DNA of 64,000 bases, from the NCBI RefSeq assembly GCF_018612875.1, contig NZ_JAGGRI010000009.1, positions 17,507 to 81,506 on the forward strand. The letters are read 5' to 3'. The stretch's first letter is position 1. Each line of letters begins with the position of its first letter. The notes beneath the pieces are model-generated. The model was given only the letters and a program-made list of their open reading frames with translations. It was not told the DNA's origin and did no database searches. The position numbers and the translations under genes are program-made. Below are positions 8,834 to 16,142 of the stretch, piece after piece. The stretch comes from Lysobacter sp. ISL-50 (GTDB taxonomy: Bacteria; Pseudomonadota; Gammaproteobacteria; Xanthomonadales; Xanthomonadaceae).

Positions 8834-9436
8834 CTACACCATTAACGACGATGGCGTAATGACGTCAGGACGCACCAGGTTGACCGCTTCGATCAGCCCA
8901 CATTGGCGGGTAACAGCGTGGTCCGCCGCCGCCCAGAAGATCGGCAGCCAGCCGCGCGAGAACACACGAGCCAACTGTGATCGCACCACTCCGTGTTCGG
9001 CATGCTCGGCACGCAATTGCCTCAATGCTTTGCAACTCAGGAAGAAGATGCCGTCGTCGCGGAACGTGCCCCTCTCATGAGGACAACGCTCGAGGACGAT
9101 GTCCTCGGCCATGAGATTTCGCCAATCGATCACGTATTGGCAAAAATCTGGATACTCCAATAACGCGGAAAAGCGACAGTCGCTCGTATACCAGCAGTCC
9201 CGCAACAGGCTCGAAACCTTGTCCAGGTTGTAGGCGTGAGCTTCGCTGAGACTCATTCCATTGGGGCGATCGCGGCCGCCATGAGACAGCAGTGTTTTCA
9301 ACCTGGCTGAGGCATCCGGATCCAACCCGAGTTGCAAGGCCAAGCGCTCGATGCACGCACTGCGCCCTACGCTGTCGAAGTACAAGGCGTGTACTTCGGC
9401 TGGCGAAAATGGGTGATAGCTGACATGAATACCCAT
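8834..9436 (-). CDS. Unrecognised 200-residue protein
   Basis: Soluble protein with no signal peptide or membrane segment. It starts MGIHVSYHPFSPAEVHALYF, preceded by AGGA six bases upstream of ATG 9436. The same frame runs further upstream, but that part only shadows the YegP-like gene. Notable are a Cys/Trp-rich centre (DCWYTSDCRF, DFCQYVIDW) and a late ERCPHERGTF segment. I do not recognise the family. It follows the YegP-like gene by 58 bp on the same strand and may be cotranscribed with it. Confidence 0.6.
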   Translation of the reverse strand: MGIHVSYHPFSPAEVHALYFDSVGRSACIERLALQLGLDPDASARLKTLLSHGGRDRPNGMSLSEAHAYNLDKVSSLLRDCWYTSDCRFSALLEYPDFCQYVIDWRNLMAEDIVLERCPHERGTFRDDGIFFLSCKALRQLRAEHAEHGVVRSQLARVFSRGWLPIFWAAADHAVTRQCGLIEAVNLVRPDVITPSSLMV

Positions 9437-9494
9437 AAAGCGTCCTGTCCTTAGACTGTCCGGCCACGCGGATCGAACACAGGCTGGTTGCTCT

Positions 9495-9737
9495 TTAGCC
9501 GTCGACTTCCCGTATCTCAGCGCCACCCAGGTTTGCAATGATGTCGATGGTCCGCAGCATCGAGCCCTTGTCGGGATAGGACTCCCCGTGGGCCATTGGC
9601 TCTCCGTTTCCGCCGACCAGTCGCCAGCGCCACTGCCCATCGGTCGCAGATCCGGCCAAGAAAGCGTTAGACAATGAGCGCTGCCCGCCCACCCTCCTGC
9701 CTTCCCGATACACCTCGAAGCGCGGTTTGCCAGCCAT
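9495..9737 (-). CDS. YegP-like (DUF1508) small protein
   Basis: 80 residues. The central GQWRWRLVGGNGEPMAHGE is the hallmark of the DUF1508/YegP fold: aromatic WRWRL, then N-G-E, then G-E-x-Y. The family is small and mostly of unknown function, found alone or in tandem. Here there is one repeat, preceded by a divergent FEVYREGRR strand. It is the first gene of a possible two-gene unit with 8834-9436. Confidence 0.75.
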   Translation of the reverse strand: MAGKPRFEVYREGRRVGGQRSLSNAFLAGSATDGQWRWRLVGGNGEPMAHGESYPDKGSMLRTIDIIANLGGAEIREVDG

Positions 9738-9940
9738 GATGGTTCCCCCACGTTTTACCAGGAGAACGGCGCTCGGCGCGTCCTACGGCCAACGGCCAAC
9801 GGCCACCAAGCCTAGCTGCGGCACAAGACTATGCGCATCCAGGTTCTTACGTGACCGAGGGCATAGAAACCTTGCTGTCCGAGACCATGCGTGGCCCGCG
9901 GATGATGTTGCGTACAACACAACGACTCGTCTGGCGGACA

Positions 9941-9982
9941 CCGAGCCGCGAAGCGGCTTCGGCTTGAATGAATTGTTAGTTC
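9941..9982 (-). repeat. attC-like half site with palindromic repeat, copy 2
   Basis: On the minus strand, the end of the HEPN-like gene runs into CTAACAATTCATTCAAGCCG and then a GAAGCCGCTTCGCGGCTCGG hairpin. This closely resembles the R''/L'' half of cassette attC sites known from class 1 integrons, and the TAA stop lies inside the R'' box, as is usual for cassettes. The expected second half (L'/R', ending GTTRRRY) is not evident at the far side, so the site is truncated or recombined. Confidence 0.6.
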
Positions 9983-10722
9983 GTAACATGCGTGGGCACG
10001 GGAGTAATATGCTCATGAGAGAATAGAACTGTAATAAAGCTTGCTGAAATGTATCTCTCAATGTGGCGCGCAAGGTCGTAAGGGAGGCTGAAGTAACGGT
10101 GGATCCAGTCTAGGTCGCTGTTGATAGTCGTGTTTGCCGTTTTAGTCCCTGGATGCACTTGCGCACCATTAACAGACAGGCTGATCTTGTGATGCACGAG
10201 CGCATTTCTCTGACTGTTTAGGCGCTTTAGCGTTTCATATAGAGCGCCGTCCTTCTGTAAGCAGTAGCCTGGCTCAAAAGACTTGGGGCCGTTAAGCCAC
10301 TTTTCCATGAAGTCCGCCCGCTCATGAATATAAAAAAGGTCGCTTAAGTCTTTATTAGCCAAGCCAACGGCAAGCAAAGCATTGATCTGAGATTCACACA
10401 GTGCATGGGACAAGAAGGCAACTATTACGTACTCAGACATAACAGGATCACGGAGTGCGAGAAATCGCTGGACGTCGGGTGGCAAGTAACGCTGTGATAA
10501 AACCGATAAGCGCGTTGCTGCCAACTCATCGGAAATGCTTGGGTCGTTCTTTCGAAGCTCTGCAACTGATTGAATGCACTCTTGCTCGTACTCTTGAACA
10601 TTCTTTGGTTTATAAGCGGCAACTGTTTTCCTCAGATCAACGAAGTGGTGCCAACGAGACTTTAGCGCTTTATCGAGAGAGGAAAATGCGCCAGCTATTT
10701 CGCTTGAACTGATCGGTGGCAT
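9976..10722 (-). CDS. HEPN-like cassette protein
   Basis: 248 residues, largely helical, from a stretch visibly richer in A+T than the core genes. SQRNALVHHKI at about residues 162-167 matches the R-x4-6-H motif of HEPN domains, often RNases in toxin-antitoxin, abortive-infection and CRISPR-linked systems. The upstream helices (EYVIVAFLSHALCESQINALLAVG) fit the same fold. The stop codon lies in an attC-like sequence, which suggests it was acquired as an integron cassette. RNase activity is not shown; some HEPN proteins only bind nucleotides or RNA. No antitoxin partner is adjacent. Confidence 0.7.
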   Translation of the reverse strand: MPPISSSEIAGAFSSLDKALKSRWHHFVDLRKTVAAYKPKNVQEYEQECIQSVAELRKNDPSISDELAATRLSVLSQRYLPPDVQRFLALRDPVMSEYVIVAFLSHALCESQINALLAVGLANKDLSDLFYIHERADFMEKWLNGPKSFEPGYCLQKDGALYETLKRLNSQRNALVHHKISLSVNGAQVHPGTKTANTTINSDLDWIHRYFSLPYDLARHIERYISASFITVLFSHEHITPVPTHVTN

Positions 10723-10783
10723 TGATATTTATCTGCAGTCTGAGTAAATCGTCCAGGGTTTCTCGTAGACAGCTCACAGCCAT

Positions 10784-10822
10784 ATCGGCCCAGCTTGCTG
10801 TTCCGACAAGGATCCGAGCCAT
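10784..10822 (-). pseudogene. N-terminal stub of a DUF72 (YecE-like) gene
   Basis: From ATG 10822 the minus strand reads MARILVGTASWAD, the characteristic start of DUF72 proteins (normally about 250 residues). Similarity stops after 13 codons, where the HEPN-like cassette region begins. I read it as a gene cut by insertion or deletion. The motif is short, so chance cannot be excluded. Confidence 0.45.
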
Positions 10823-10954
10823 GTGGCTGCTCCTACGTCAACTTTCAGGATAGTTGGACTTACCACCCTAGCCATCCGGGGCTCGTGTAGGACGGCTATC
10901 GACATGGATTCTTGACAGGTTGATGGTATAGCCAGACCCTTGGCTGCATGAAAT

Positions 10955-11333
10955 TTGACGTCAAAAACTGAGCCTGCCGGAACTGAATTCCCTTCTGATC
11001 GCGTCGCCCCCGTCGCCTTAGTACGTCGGCAAGTGATCGCACTCGCCGCTAAATACGACTATACGATCAACGAATTTATGGCGGTCAGACGCTACCTGAG
11101 GCGGCCGGCAAAAAGCGTGCGTCACGCCGAAAGATGGGCAAGGTTGCTGCCAAGTACCGCGACCCAGAGAACCTACGCAACACATTGTCAGGACGGGGGC
11201 GGATGCCGCGATGGCTGGCCAAGAAGACGAGTACCACCGGAGCGCCACCGACTTCCTGATACCCGGCTTGGCAAGACCGATCGCGCGCAAGAACCGCTCA
11301 ATAGGCAAGAAAACAGTCGTTAAGCAGCGCTGA
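10955..11333 (+). pseudogene. Frameshifted H-NS family gene
   Basis: Parts of an H-NS-like nucleoid protein appear in three frames. First is LVRRQVIALAAKYDYTINEF, the end of the dimerisation domain. A second frame from 11131 has MGKVAAKYRDPENLRN followed by LSGRGRMPRWLA, the H-NS DNA-binding loop. A third frame has EYHRSATDFLIPGLARPI and runs to TGA 11331. At least two frameshifts break it. The intact gene would have encoded about 125 residues. The 3' end is repeated in degraded form at 11983-12111. Confidence 0.7.
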
Positions 11334-11339
11334 CGCACA

Positions 11340-11382
11340 GTCCAACTAGCCGAGCCGCGAAGCGGCTTCGGCTACGTTATTC
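11340..11382 (-). repeat. attC-like site with palindromic repeat, copy 3
   Basis: On the minus strand: GAATAAC, the perfect palindrome at 11349-11372 (GCCGAAGCCGC...GCGGCTCGGC), then GTTGGAC, which fits the R' consensus GTTRRRY. The left box pairs only partly with it. At 43 bp it is shorter than typical attC sites (57 bp or more). It lies just downstream of the zinc-ribbon gene, as an attC would. Confidence 0.5.
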
Positions 11383-11446
11383 AACAGCTATAGCGTTTCA
11401 CGGGCATGTCTTGAAGTGCATTCTCACCCATGCTCTCGATACCGCG

Positions 11447-11896
11447 CTACACGCTGGCCGGACTCGTCCCTTTTCGGCCCGTTCGGTGGTAGGCGTACTG
11501 AGCCTTGCATACGACGCATCGCGTGGGTTCATCGGTTCGTTTGGGATAGCTGAGGTGGAACAGGCGGTGGTCAATCTCGTAACAGCGCATGCAGTAGGCC
11601 GGTCCGGTCGGGCCGCCAGCTGCATCGATCTCGTAATACCCCTCGTCGACCTTAGTCACCTTAGCCTTGTTCTGTAGCGCTTCCTCAAGACGCTTTATCT
11701 CCTGGTCTCGTTTTTCAATGACCGACTGCGCGTCGAGCACCGCCACTTTCGCGTCCAGGAGTTGCTGCGCCGCCTCCGCCAAACGGAACTTGAGTTCGGC
11801 CTCGCCGAGTGCTTTGTCGGCCTTCAGCACCGCTCCGATTGCATCTGTGGTCGCCTTGATCGCCCCGAGGGCAGTTGTGATTTCTGCTATGGCCAT
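11447..11896 (-). CDS. Zinc-ribbon protein with coiled-coil N-terminus
   Basis: 149 residues. Residues 1-85 are a predicted amphipathic helix/coiled coil (LGEAELKFRLAEAAQQLLDAKVAVLDAQ, then EKRDQEIKRLEEAL). The C-terminal part holds two CxxC pairs, CMRC and CVVC, likely a structural zinc site. ATG 11896 has GGAGG six bases upstream; the longer frame from 11977 adds only a doubtful hydrophobic leader. It resembles phage- and island-borne hypothetical proteins; function unknown. It sits on the minus strand between two decayed H-NS copies. Confidence 0.72.
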   Translation of the reverse strand: MAIAEITTALGAIKATTDAIGAVLKADKALGEAELKFRLAEAAQQLLDAKVAVLDAQSVIEKRDQEIKRLEEALQNKAKVTKVDEGYYEIDAAGGPTGPAYCMRCYEIDHRLFHLSYPKRTDEPTRCVVCKAQYAYHRTGRKGTSPASV

Positions 11897-11982
11897 AGGT
11901 GATCCTCCCTGCAAGGTGCAGCCTACATCAGCGGCTGCCGCCGCGCCGCAAACAAACCAGAGCCCAAGCAAGCGCACTTCGG

Positions 11983-12111
11983 TCAGGCCCGTGAAGGAAT
12001 GCCGGGATGGCTAACCCAGGAGAGAAGTACGGCCTAATACCGGACCTCGAAAGGCCGACCGCGCCTAAGAGCGGTTCAATAGGCGAAAAGGCAGTCGTCA
12101 AGCAGGGCTAA
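11983..12111 (+). pseudogene. Second H-NS 3' remnant
   Basis: Translations GMPGWLTQ and, in another frame, KYGLIPDLERPTAPKSGSIG ending at TAA 12109 align with the C-terminus of the H-NS pseudogene at 10955-11333. The last 45 bp of both copies are clearly similar (CAATAGGC...CAGTCGT...AAGCAG). No N-terminal half remains. Confidence 0.6.
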
Positions 12112-12130
12112 CGCAGAGTCTTTGATACAT

Positions 12131-12174
12131 GAAAAAGGCCGCGCGGGCTCTCATCAACATATAACTGCGCGACC
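12131..12174 (-). terminator. Candidate terminator of the three-gene nuclease operon
   Basis: On the minus strand, GGTCGCGC pairs with GCGCGGCC (one G-T pair) across a 22-base loop and is followed by five T. It lies 42 bp after the last gene of the operon. The large loop makes it a moderate candidate. Confidence 0.5.
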
Positions 12175-12215
12175 GCTAGCCGAGCCAGCTGCACATGCCA
12201 CGCGAGTCTCGTGAA

Positions 12216-12893
12216 TCATTTCAACAGATCGGCCAGCGACTCACGCAGAATCTCCGCAACAGCGTCGGATCGGCTTGCACCAATCGCGACTGCGCCTTGA
12301 TGAGCCAAGATCGCCCTGCCTTCGTACGCCCCAGAGAATCGGACCTGAACTTTTTCAACCTTGTGCCGGCGCCCGCTCGTTAAGACCTTACTGGAGTTAC
12401 GGACGTCCTTCGCCCCTTTCACCACGATTTTTGCCGACACGCCCGACCCTAGTTCGAGGTCTCCGATCTGCAAAGAATCCACAACAACCTCCGCGCGCGC
12501 GAGTTGCTGAAAGGACGTAGCCCAAGCCACAACATCGACCGATATTGGGATGATCGCTAAAGAGAAATCGTTCGCCTCCGAAAGTCGACTCACCAATCCA
12601 TGCGTACTGCGCGGAGCATCTCGCAGCTCTAGTCCAACCTTACCTCCTGAAGCCCGAATCGTGCTCTGCTTGAATTCGAGCCGCTGAAAAGTCAACTCCT
12701 TGCCGAAAGGATCTGTAACTACTTCTTCGACTTCGAACCGCTCGATATAGCGCGCCTCGACGAAATCATCTCTTACGCGATCCACCACAAAGCCATCGGT
12801 CGAGTCATCGGCAAACTGCTTGGCTTTTAACCGCTTGGCAAGTTGGCGCATTGAAATTGGCCACTCCGCGCGGAACCAGCGATAGCGATTCAT
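12216..12893 (-). CDS. Third protein of the nuclease operon, unknown
   Basis: 225-residue soluble protein, start MNRYRWFRAEWPISMRQLAKRL, ATG overlapping the preceding stop by four bases. Mixed alpha/beta composition, with many beta-like stretches (FEVEEVVTDPFGKELTFQRLEF, VEKVQVRFSGAYEG). No membrane segment or recognised catalytic motif. Strict coupling to the two upstream genes argues for one complex or pathway. Base composition is AT-richer than the core genes, consistent with transfer. Confidence 0.75.
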   Translation of the reverse strand: MNRYRWFRAEWPISMRQLAKRLKAKQFADDSTDGFVVDRVRDDFVEARYIERFEVEEVVTDPFGKELTFQRLEFKQSTIRASGGKVGLELRDAPRSTHGLVSRLSEANDFSLAIIPISVDVVAWATSFQQLARAEVVVDSLQIGDLELGSGVSAKIVVKGAKDVRNSSKVLTSGRRHKVEKVQVRFSGAYEGRAILAHQGAVAIGASRSDAVAEILRESLADLLK

Positions 12894-14017
12894 GCTGCGT
12901 CCCCCGGAGCATCGACACCGGATTCCCCTGCCGCCTTGGCGTGCAACTTTGCCAACACACTCCGAGCCGCAGACTCAAGCAGTTCGAAAAGCTCAGCGCG
13001 ATCGCCTTCCTCGACTGGACGGAAATGCTTTGCGTAGTCACCGCTCTTCAATCGCGCTGATCGCTTGACTCCATATTTAAAACCCGTGCCGTCGACGCCG
13101 TTCTCAAAAGAAGCGTCGAACTGAATCATGTCATACGGGCTGGCGCTTTCCTTAGCCCGCCACGTAATGGAGGTGATGTAGAAGCCGCCCTGCTTGAGCT
13201 GCTGATACTGTGTTGACGCGACCAGATTGGAACCTTGCATTGACACGCTATGCACTACAGCCAACATCTCCTGCTTAATGTCTTCATCTTCGTCTTCGTC
13301 AAGATCGCCGCCTTCATCGCTATCACCCCCTCCTGACGCCACCTTTAAATTGATGACAGTGTCCAGATCGTAACCCTTTATCCCAGATATTAGGGAAGTA
13401 AAGAACGATGTGCGATCGTCTGGGCTGTCAAGCCCTTGAAGAGTGATCTGCTGTGCGGGCACTTCAGCCTTTCTTATCTCTTCAACTTTACGAACCAAGC
13501 TATCTACCACCAGCCTAGCCTTATCAGTTGCGGGCATTCGGATCACGGTGGCGCCAGCTTTCTTGACGAACTCGATCCCCGCTTCTTTTCGCTGCCGTTG
13601 GATCAGCCTTGTTCGAGAGTAATCGTACTCGTCGTACTCAATATTCAATGAATACCCATCTGCACCCTTCTGCTGTGCGCGAACTTTTTCGCTAGTCTTT
13701 GCCTCGGCCTGATAGGCCAATGCAACGCTTTTAATTTCGTCCATCGTTAGATCGACAGGAAGCGTTACCGACGTCGTCTTCTCCCCCCTCTTTGCATGAT
13801 CCCTCCGCTCAATTATTCCAATCACGTCAAGGTAGTCGTGCGGCAAGGAGGAAATGGCCTCCACGAGATCTGAACGCGTAGCTTTTGGGGAATAGAAGAT
13901 TCCGCGGTCGCGCGCAAGCTCGAAGAGCACAGATTCCGTAAGCTTCTGTTTTCCCGACATCAACAGATCATAAATTTCTTTATCTGTCGCGCAGTACTGC
14001 TGCAGCTTGTCATTCAT
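12890..14017 (-). CDS. Second protein of the nuclease operon, unknown
   Basis: 375 residues, starting MNDKLQQYC at an ATG inside the overlap with the upstream gene (ATGAATGA). The N-terminal 90 residues are helical and could form a DNA-binding or SAP-like module (SPKATRSDLVEAISSLPHDY); this is a guess. The middle has a basic, helical segment (YSRTRLIQRQRKEAGIEFVKKAG). Around residues 240-255 is a very acidic linker (DEGGDLDEDEDED). The C-terminal third is rich in beta strands. I do not recognise the family. Its place between a nuclease-like protein and a third coupled gene suggests a defence complex subunit. Confidence 0.75.
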   Translation of the reverse strand: MNDKLQQYCATDKEIYDLLMSGKQKLTESVLFELARDRGIFYSPKATRSDLVEAISSLPHDYLDVIGIIERRDHAKRGEKTTSVTLPVDLTMDEIKSVALAYQAEAKTSEKVRAQQKGADGYSLNIEYDEYDYSRTRLIQRQRKEAGIEFVKKAGATVIRMPATDKARLVVDSLVRKVEEIRKAEVPAQQITLQGLDSPDDRTSFFTSLISGIKGYDLDTVINLKVASGGGDSDEGGDLDEDEDEDIKQEMLAVVHSVSMQGSNLVASTQYQQLKQGGFYITSITWRAKESASPYDMIQFDASFENGVDGTGFKYGVKRSARLKSGDYAKHFRPVEEGDRAELFELLESAARSVLAKLHAKAAGESGVDAPGDAA

Positions 14018-15005
14018 AGCCCATCCCCAGCTCAATAGAGGAGAAGGTCGTCAGGACCTGAGTGATCCTGGAAAACTTGATAGCCTCAACGCACTGCGCT
14101 AACTTGCTACCCATGTCTCCGTTGGCAACTTCCGCAATATACTGATGGACTGCCTTCTGAAAATTGACTTGAGCCGTCGGCACAACGTCCAGGACTTTGA
14201 CGTGTACGCGAGCACTCTCCTCCAGCACTTGGTAGTGCCTCAAGTAGTCGATCAGGTACATAAACTCCTGCGTCGTGGAACCGTCTCGCCGATAAAATAC
14301 GACGATTCCGCGCGCTTGTGATTGCGGCCTTTCGTACTCCAAAACAATCCAAGGTGCCGTAAGCATTTCCAGGGTCGCTGATTTTGCTTTCTCTAGCTGG
14401 ACGTTGGCCTTTAGTACAAGCTGCGGATAGAAGTAACGACACTTATCGGCAGCCGGAAGTTGATCTGGGCCTGACGATCCGCGCATCTGGCGAATTTCAT
14501 ACCGTACGTTATCTAGCCAGAAAATATCCTTCGGCCCTAGAACGACAATCTTAGAGCCGCGAGGCAGGTCAAGGGCTTCGTTTTTGAGTGAAACGATAAC
14601 CGTGTCGAAATTCTTGTCGTACTCACCGTCATGGTTGTAGACGAATAGCAGACCAGATATTTGTGGCGTGACGTCATCGTGGATATACAGCTTCCGCCAT
14701 TCGTCGCTCTTTTCCGCACATGCCACCTGCTTTCCTAGGCTCTCAAGGGCGCTTCGAACCGCCGATGTTGATATCGAGTCCTTGGCGTAGCTCTTTAGAT
14801 CACAGTTGACGTACGTTCTTGCTTGAGAATACGGCTCGTCGTAGAAGAAGACTACATCCGAAGGATGCGTCTTGACGTTATGGTGGTCTTGATCTTCGCA
14901 GGGCCAGTTCTGGTTTGTCGGCCCAATTTTTTTCCAGAAGAACTCCGCAAACAGTTCATCTGAGATCTTCTCAGCCATTTGTGCGATATGTACGGTCTCG
15001 GCCAC
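14010..15005 (-). CDS. PD-(D/E)XK-like nuclease, first gene of a three-gene operon
   Basis: 331 residues. Near the N-terminus HPSDVVF (Asp50) and, after 18 residues, NCDLKSY (Asp69-x-Lys71) fit the D...(D/E)xK metal-binding core of restriction-type nucleases on a predicted beta hairpin. The remaining 250 residues are mixed alpha/beta with no other recognised domain. GTG at 15005 follows a GGAGGGGG ribosome site; an in-frame ATG lies at 14978. No methyltransferase is present, so classical restriction-modification is unlikely. Probably an anti-phage or anti-plasmid nuclease acting with the next two proteins; this is inference. Confidence 0.7.
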   Translation of the reverse strand: MAETVHIAQMAEKISDELFAEFFWKKIGPTNQNWPCEDQDHHNVKTHPSDVVFFYDEPYSQARTYVNCDLKSYAKDSISTSAVRSALESLGKQVACAEKSDEWRKLYIHDDVTPQISGLLFVYNHDGEYDKNFDTVIVSLKNEALDLPRGSKIVVLGPKDIFWLDNVRYEIRQMRGSSGPDQLPAADKCRYFYPQLVLKANVQLEKAKSATLEMLTAPWIVLEYERPQSQARGIVVFYRRDGSTTQEFMYLIDYLRHYQVLEESARVHVKVLDVVPTAQVNFQKAVHQYIAEVANGDMGSKLAQCVEAIKFSRITQVLTTFSSIELGMGYE

Positions 15006-15494
15006 GCCCCCTCCGTTCCATCAGAAATAGACATCCCGTGCGGCCAGCCTCCATCGGCCGCACCCTCAATCTATCTCATTCGAGCCCACCGTAGCGCTGC
15101 CGGCTATTCGCAAAATGGGACGGCCGCACGATTCAATGCGTAACGGATAACGGGGAGCGTATCGGACACGCGCACCCCCTGTGGCTCGCCGTTACGCCTG
15201 TTGGCTATGCTCCACACGCTCCACACGATCAGGGCACATTCGGGTCCACATGGCGTAGTAGTCGCATTGACAATGGAGCTCAGAACCATTTGCAGTCGCC
15301 GGACATGCGGTCCGCTCACGGGAAGCGATTGTTAATACAGCGAAGATCGAGGCCCGGTAAGCATCGTTATGATCTTAGGAAGAGGCTGCGTCGGCGACAG
15401 GCAACCTCCTCATGGACGGGATGTGCGTTTGTGTGCCGGCTTGTTCCCAGGCGTGAAGAGACTAGTTTGAAAACCGTAGCCGCGGGCTCGCCAA
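15006..15494. other. Intergenic, island border region
   Basis: 489 bp with no supported gene. Short open frames here have no family features. It precedes the nuclease operon start and should hold its promoter. Confidence 0.4.
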
Positions 15495-15511
15495 GAGGGA
15501 TTCGAACCTCC
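15495..15511 (-). other. tRNA T-arm fragment (possible attachment-site remnant)
   Basis: The minus strand reads GGAGGTTCGAATCCCTC, a perfect T-arm, but no D-arm, anticodon arm or CCA end surrounds it. It differs from the T-arm of the intact tRNA at 15847. Fragments like this often mark an integration end of an island, but the matching full tRNA is not in this window. Confidence 0.5.
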
Positions 15512-15846
15512 GACCAATAATTGAGTTTTTAAACGACTGCTGCGGCGCTCAGCCTCAACACTCTCGGGCCGTGGTTTCGAGTTGAGTGTTCTGGCTGGCA
15601 GGTTGATGGCGAAAAAACTTGCGTGATAAGTCCAAAGCTAACCCATTGATTCGTAAGACCCAGAAAAATGGCACCTTTGGTTCGCGGTCCAAAGGTGCGG
15701 AGAAAACGGAGAAATTTCGGCGAAATTTTCGCCAGAAATCGCGCGCGTCGAATTTGGCGAAACCAAAGGCCGTCGCCGAAAAGGCCGAAAACAGGGCGTT
15801 TTCGTGAGGCGTGGAGAGGAGAGGCGCGGGTTTGTTCGCGAGGCAG
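15512..15846. other. Intergenic between tRNA fragment and intact tRNA
   Basis: 335 bp without a supported gene. Besides the hairpin at 15662-15698 it has a short AT-rich palindrome, AAATTTCGGCGAAATTT, near 15715. Nothing else is evident. Confidence 0.4.
15662..15698 (-). terminator. Candidate terminator downstream of the tRNA
   Basis: Perfect 10-bp stem GCACCTTTGG/CCAAAGGTGC with an 8-base loop. On the minus strand it is followed by CATTTTT. It lies about 150 bp beyond the tRNA 3' end and would end that transcript. Confidence 0.65.
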
Positions 15847-15922
15847 TGGTGGGCCCACCAGGATTCGAACCTGGAACCAAAGGATTATGAGTCCTCTGCT
15901 CTAACCGTTGAGCTATAGGCCC
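15847..15922 (-). tRNA. tRNA with CAT anticodon, probably tRNA-Ile2
   Basis: 76-base cloverleaf on the minus strand: acceptor GGGCCTA/TGGGCCC, discriminator A, and encoded CCA at 15847-15849 complement. The anticodon loop is CTCATAA (CAT) and the T-arm CCAGGTTCGAATCCTGG. The anticodon stem GAGGA/TCCTT and the TTAGAGCAGAGGACTCATAATCC-like layout resemble the lysidine-modified isoleucine tRNA more than elongator methionine tRNA, but both share CAT. It marks the start of the core genome after the island. Confidence 0.9.
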
Positions 15923-16142
15923 GCGCGAGCGCAGATTCTAATCGTTGCGAGGGGCGGGCGTAAGCCGCAAGCCGCGCATACGCGAAGTCCGGGGGCGAGC
16001 CCCCGAACTTGGCCTGCGGCGAATCTACGCACTTGCGCGCCCGTGCCGAATGAAAGACCAGCCGGACAAGACCGCAACCACCCGGCTCTACATCGTTCAA
16101 CTCAACGATCCGCGCTCATCGAGATTCCCTACCACCCCACCC

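Noticed and set aside
9437..9751. Upstream part of the long frame ending at 8834
   Set aside because: It overlaps the YegP-like gene in another frame and has a shadow-like composition; ATG 9436 has its own ribosome site.
12131..12174. Third attC-like element near the end of the nuclease operon
   Set aside because: It lacks the GAAGCGGCTTC core; a terminator reading fits better.
15529..15904. Several overlapping open frames on both strands around 15.5-15.9 kb
   Set aside because: They run through the tRNA and hairpins and show no family features.
15923..16142. Hairpin CCGGGGGC/GCCCCCGA near 15988 as GH92 terminator
   Set aside because: No T run on the minus strand and it lies 140 bp beyond the stop.
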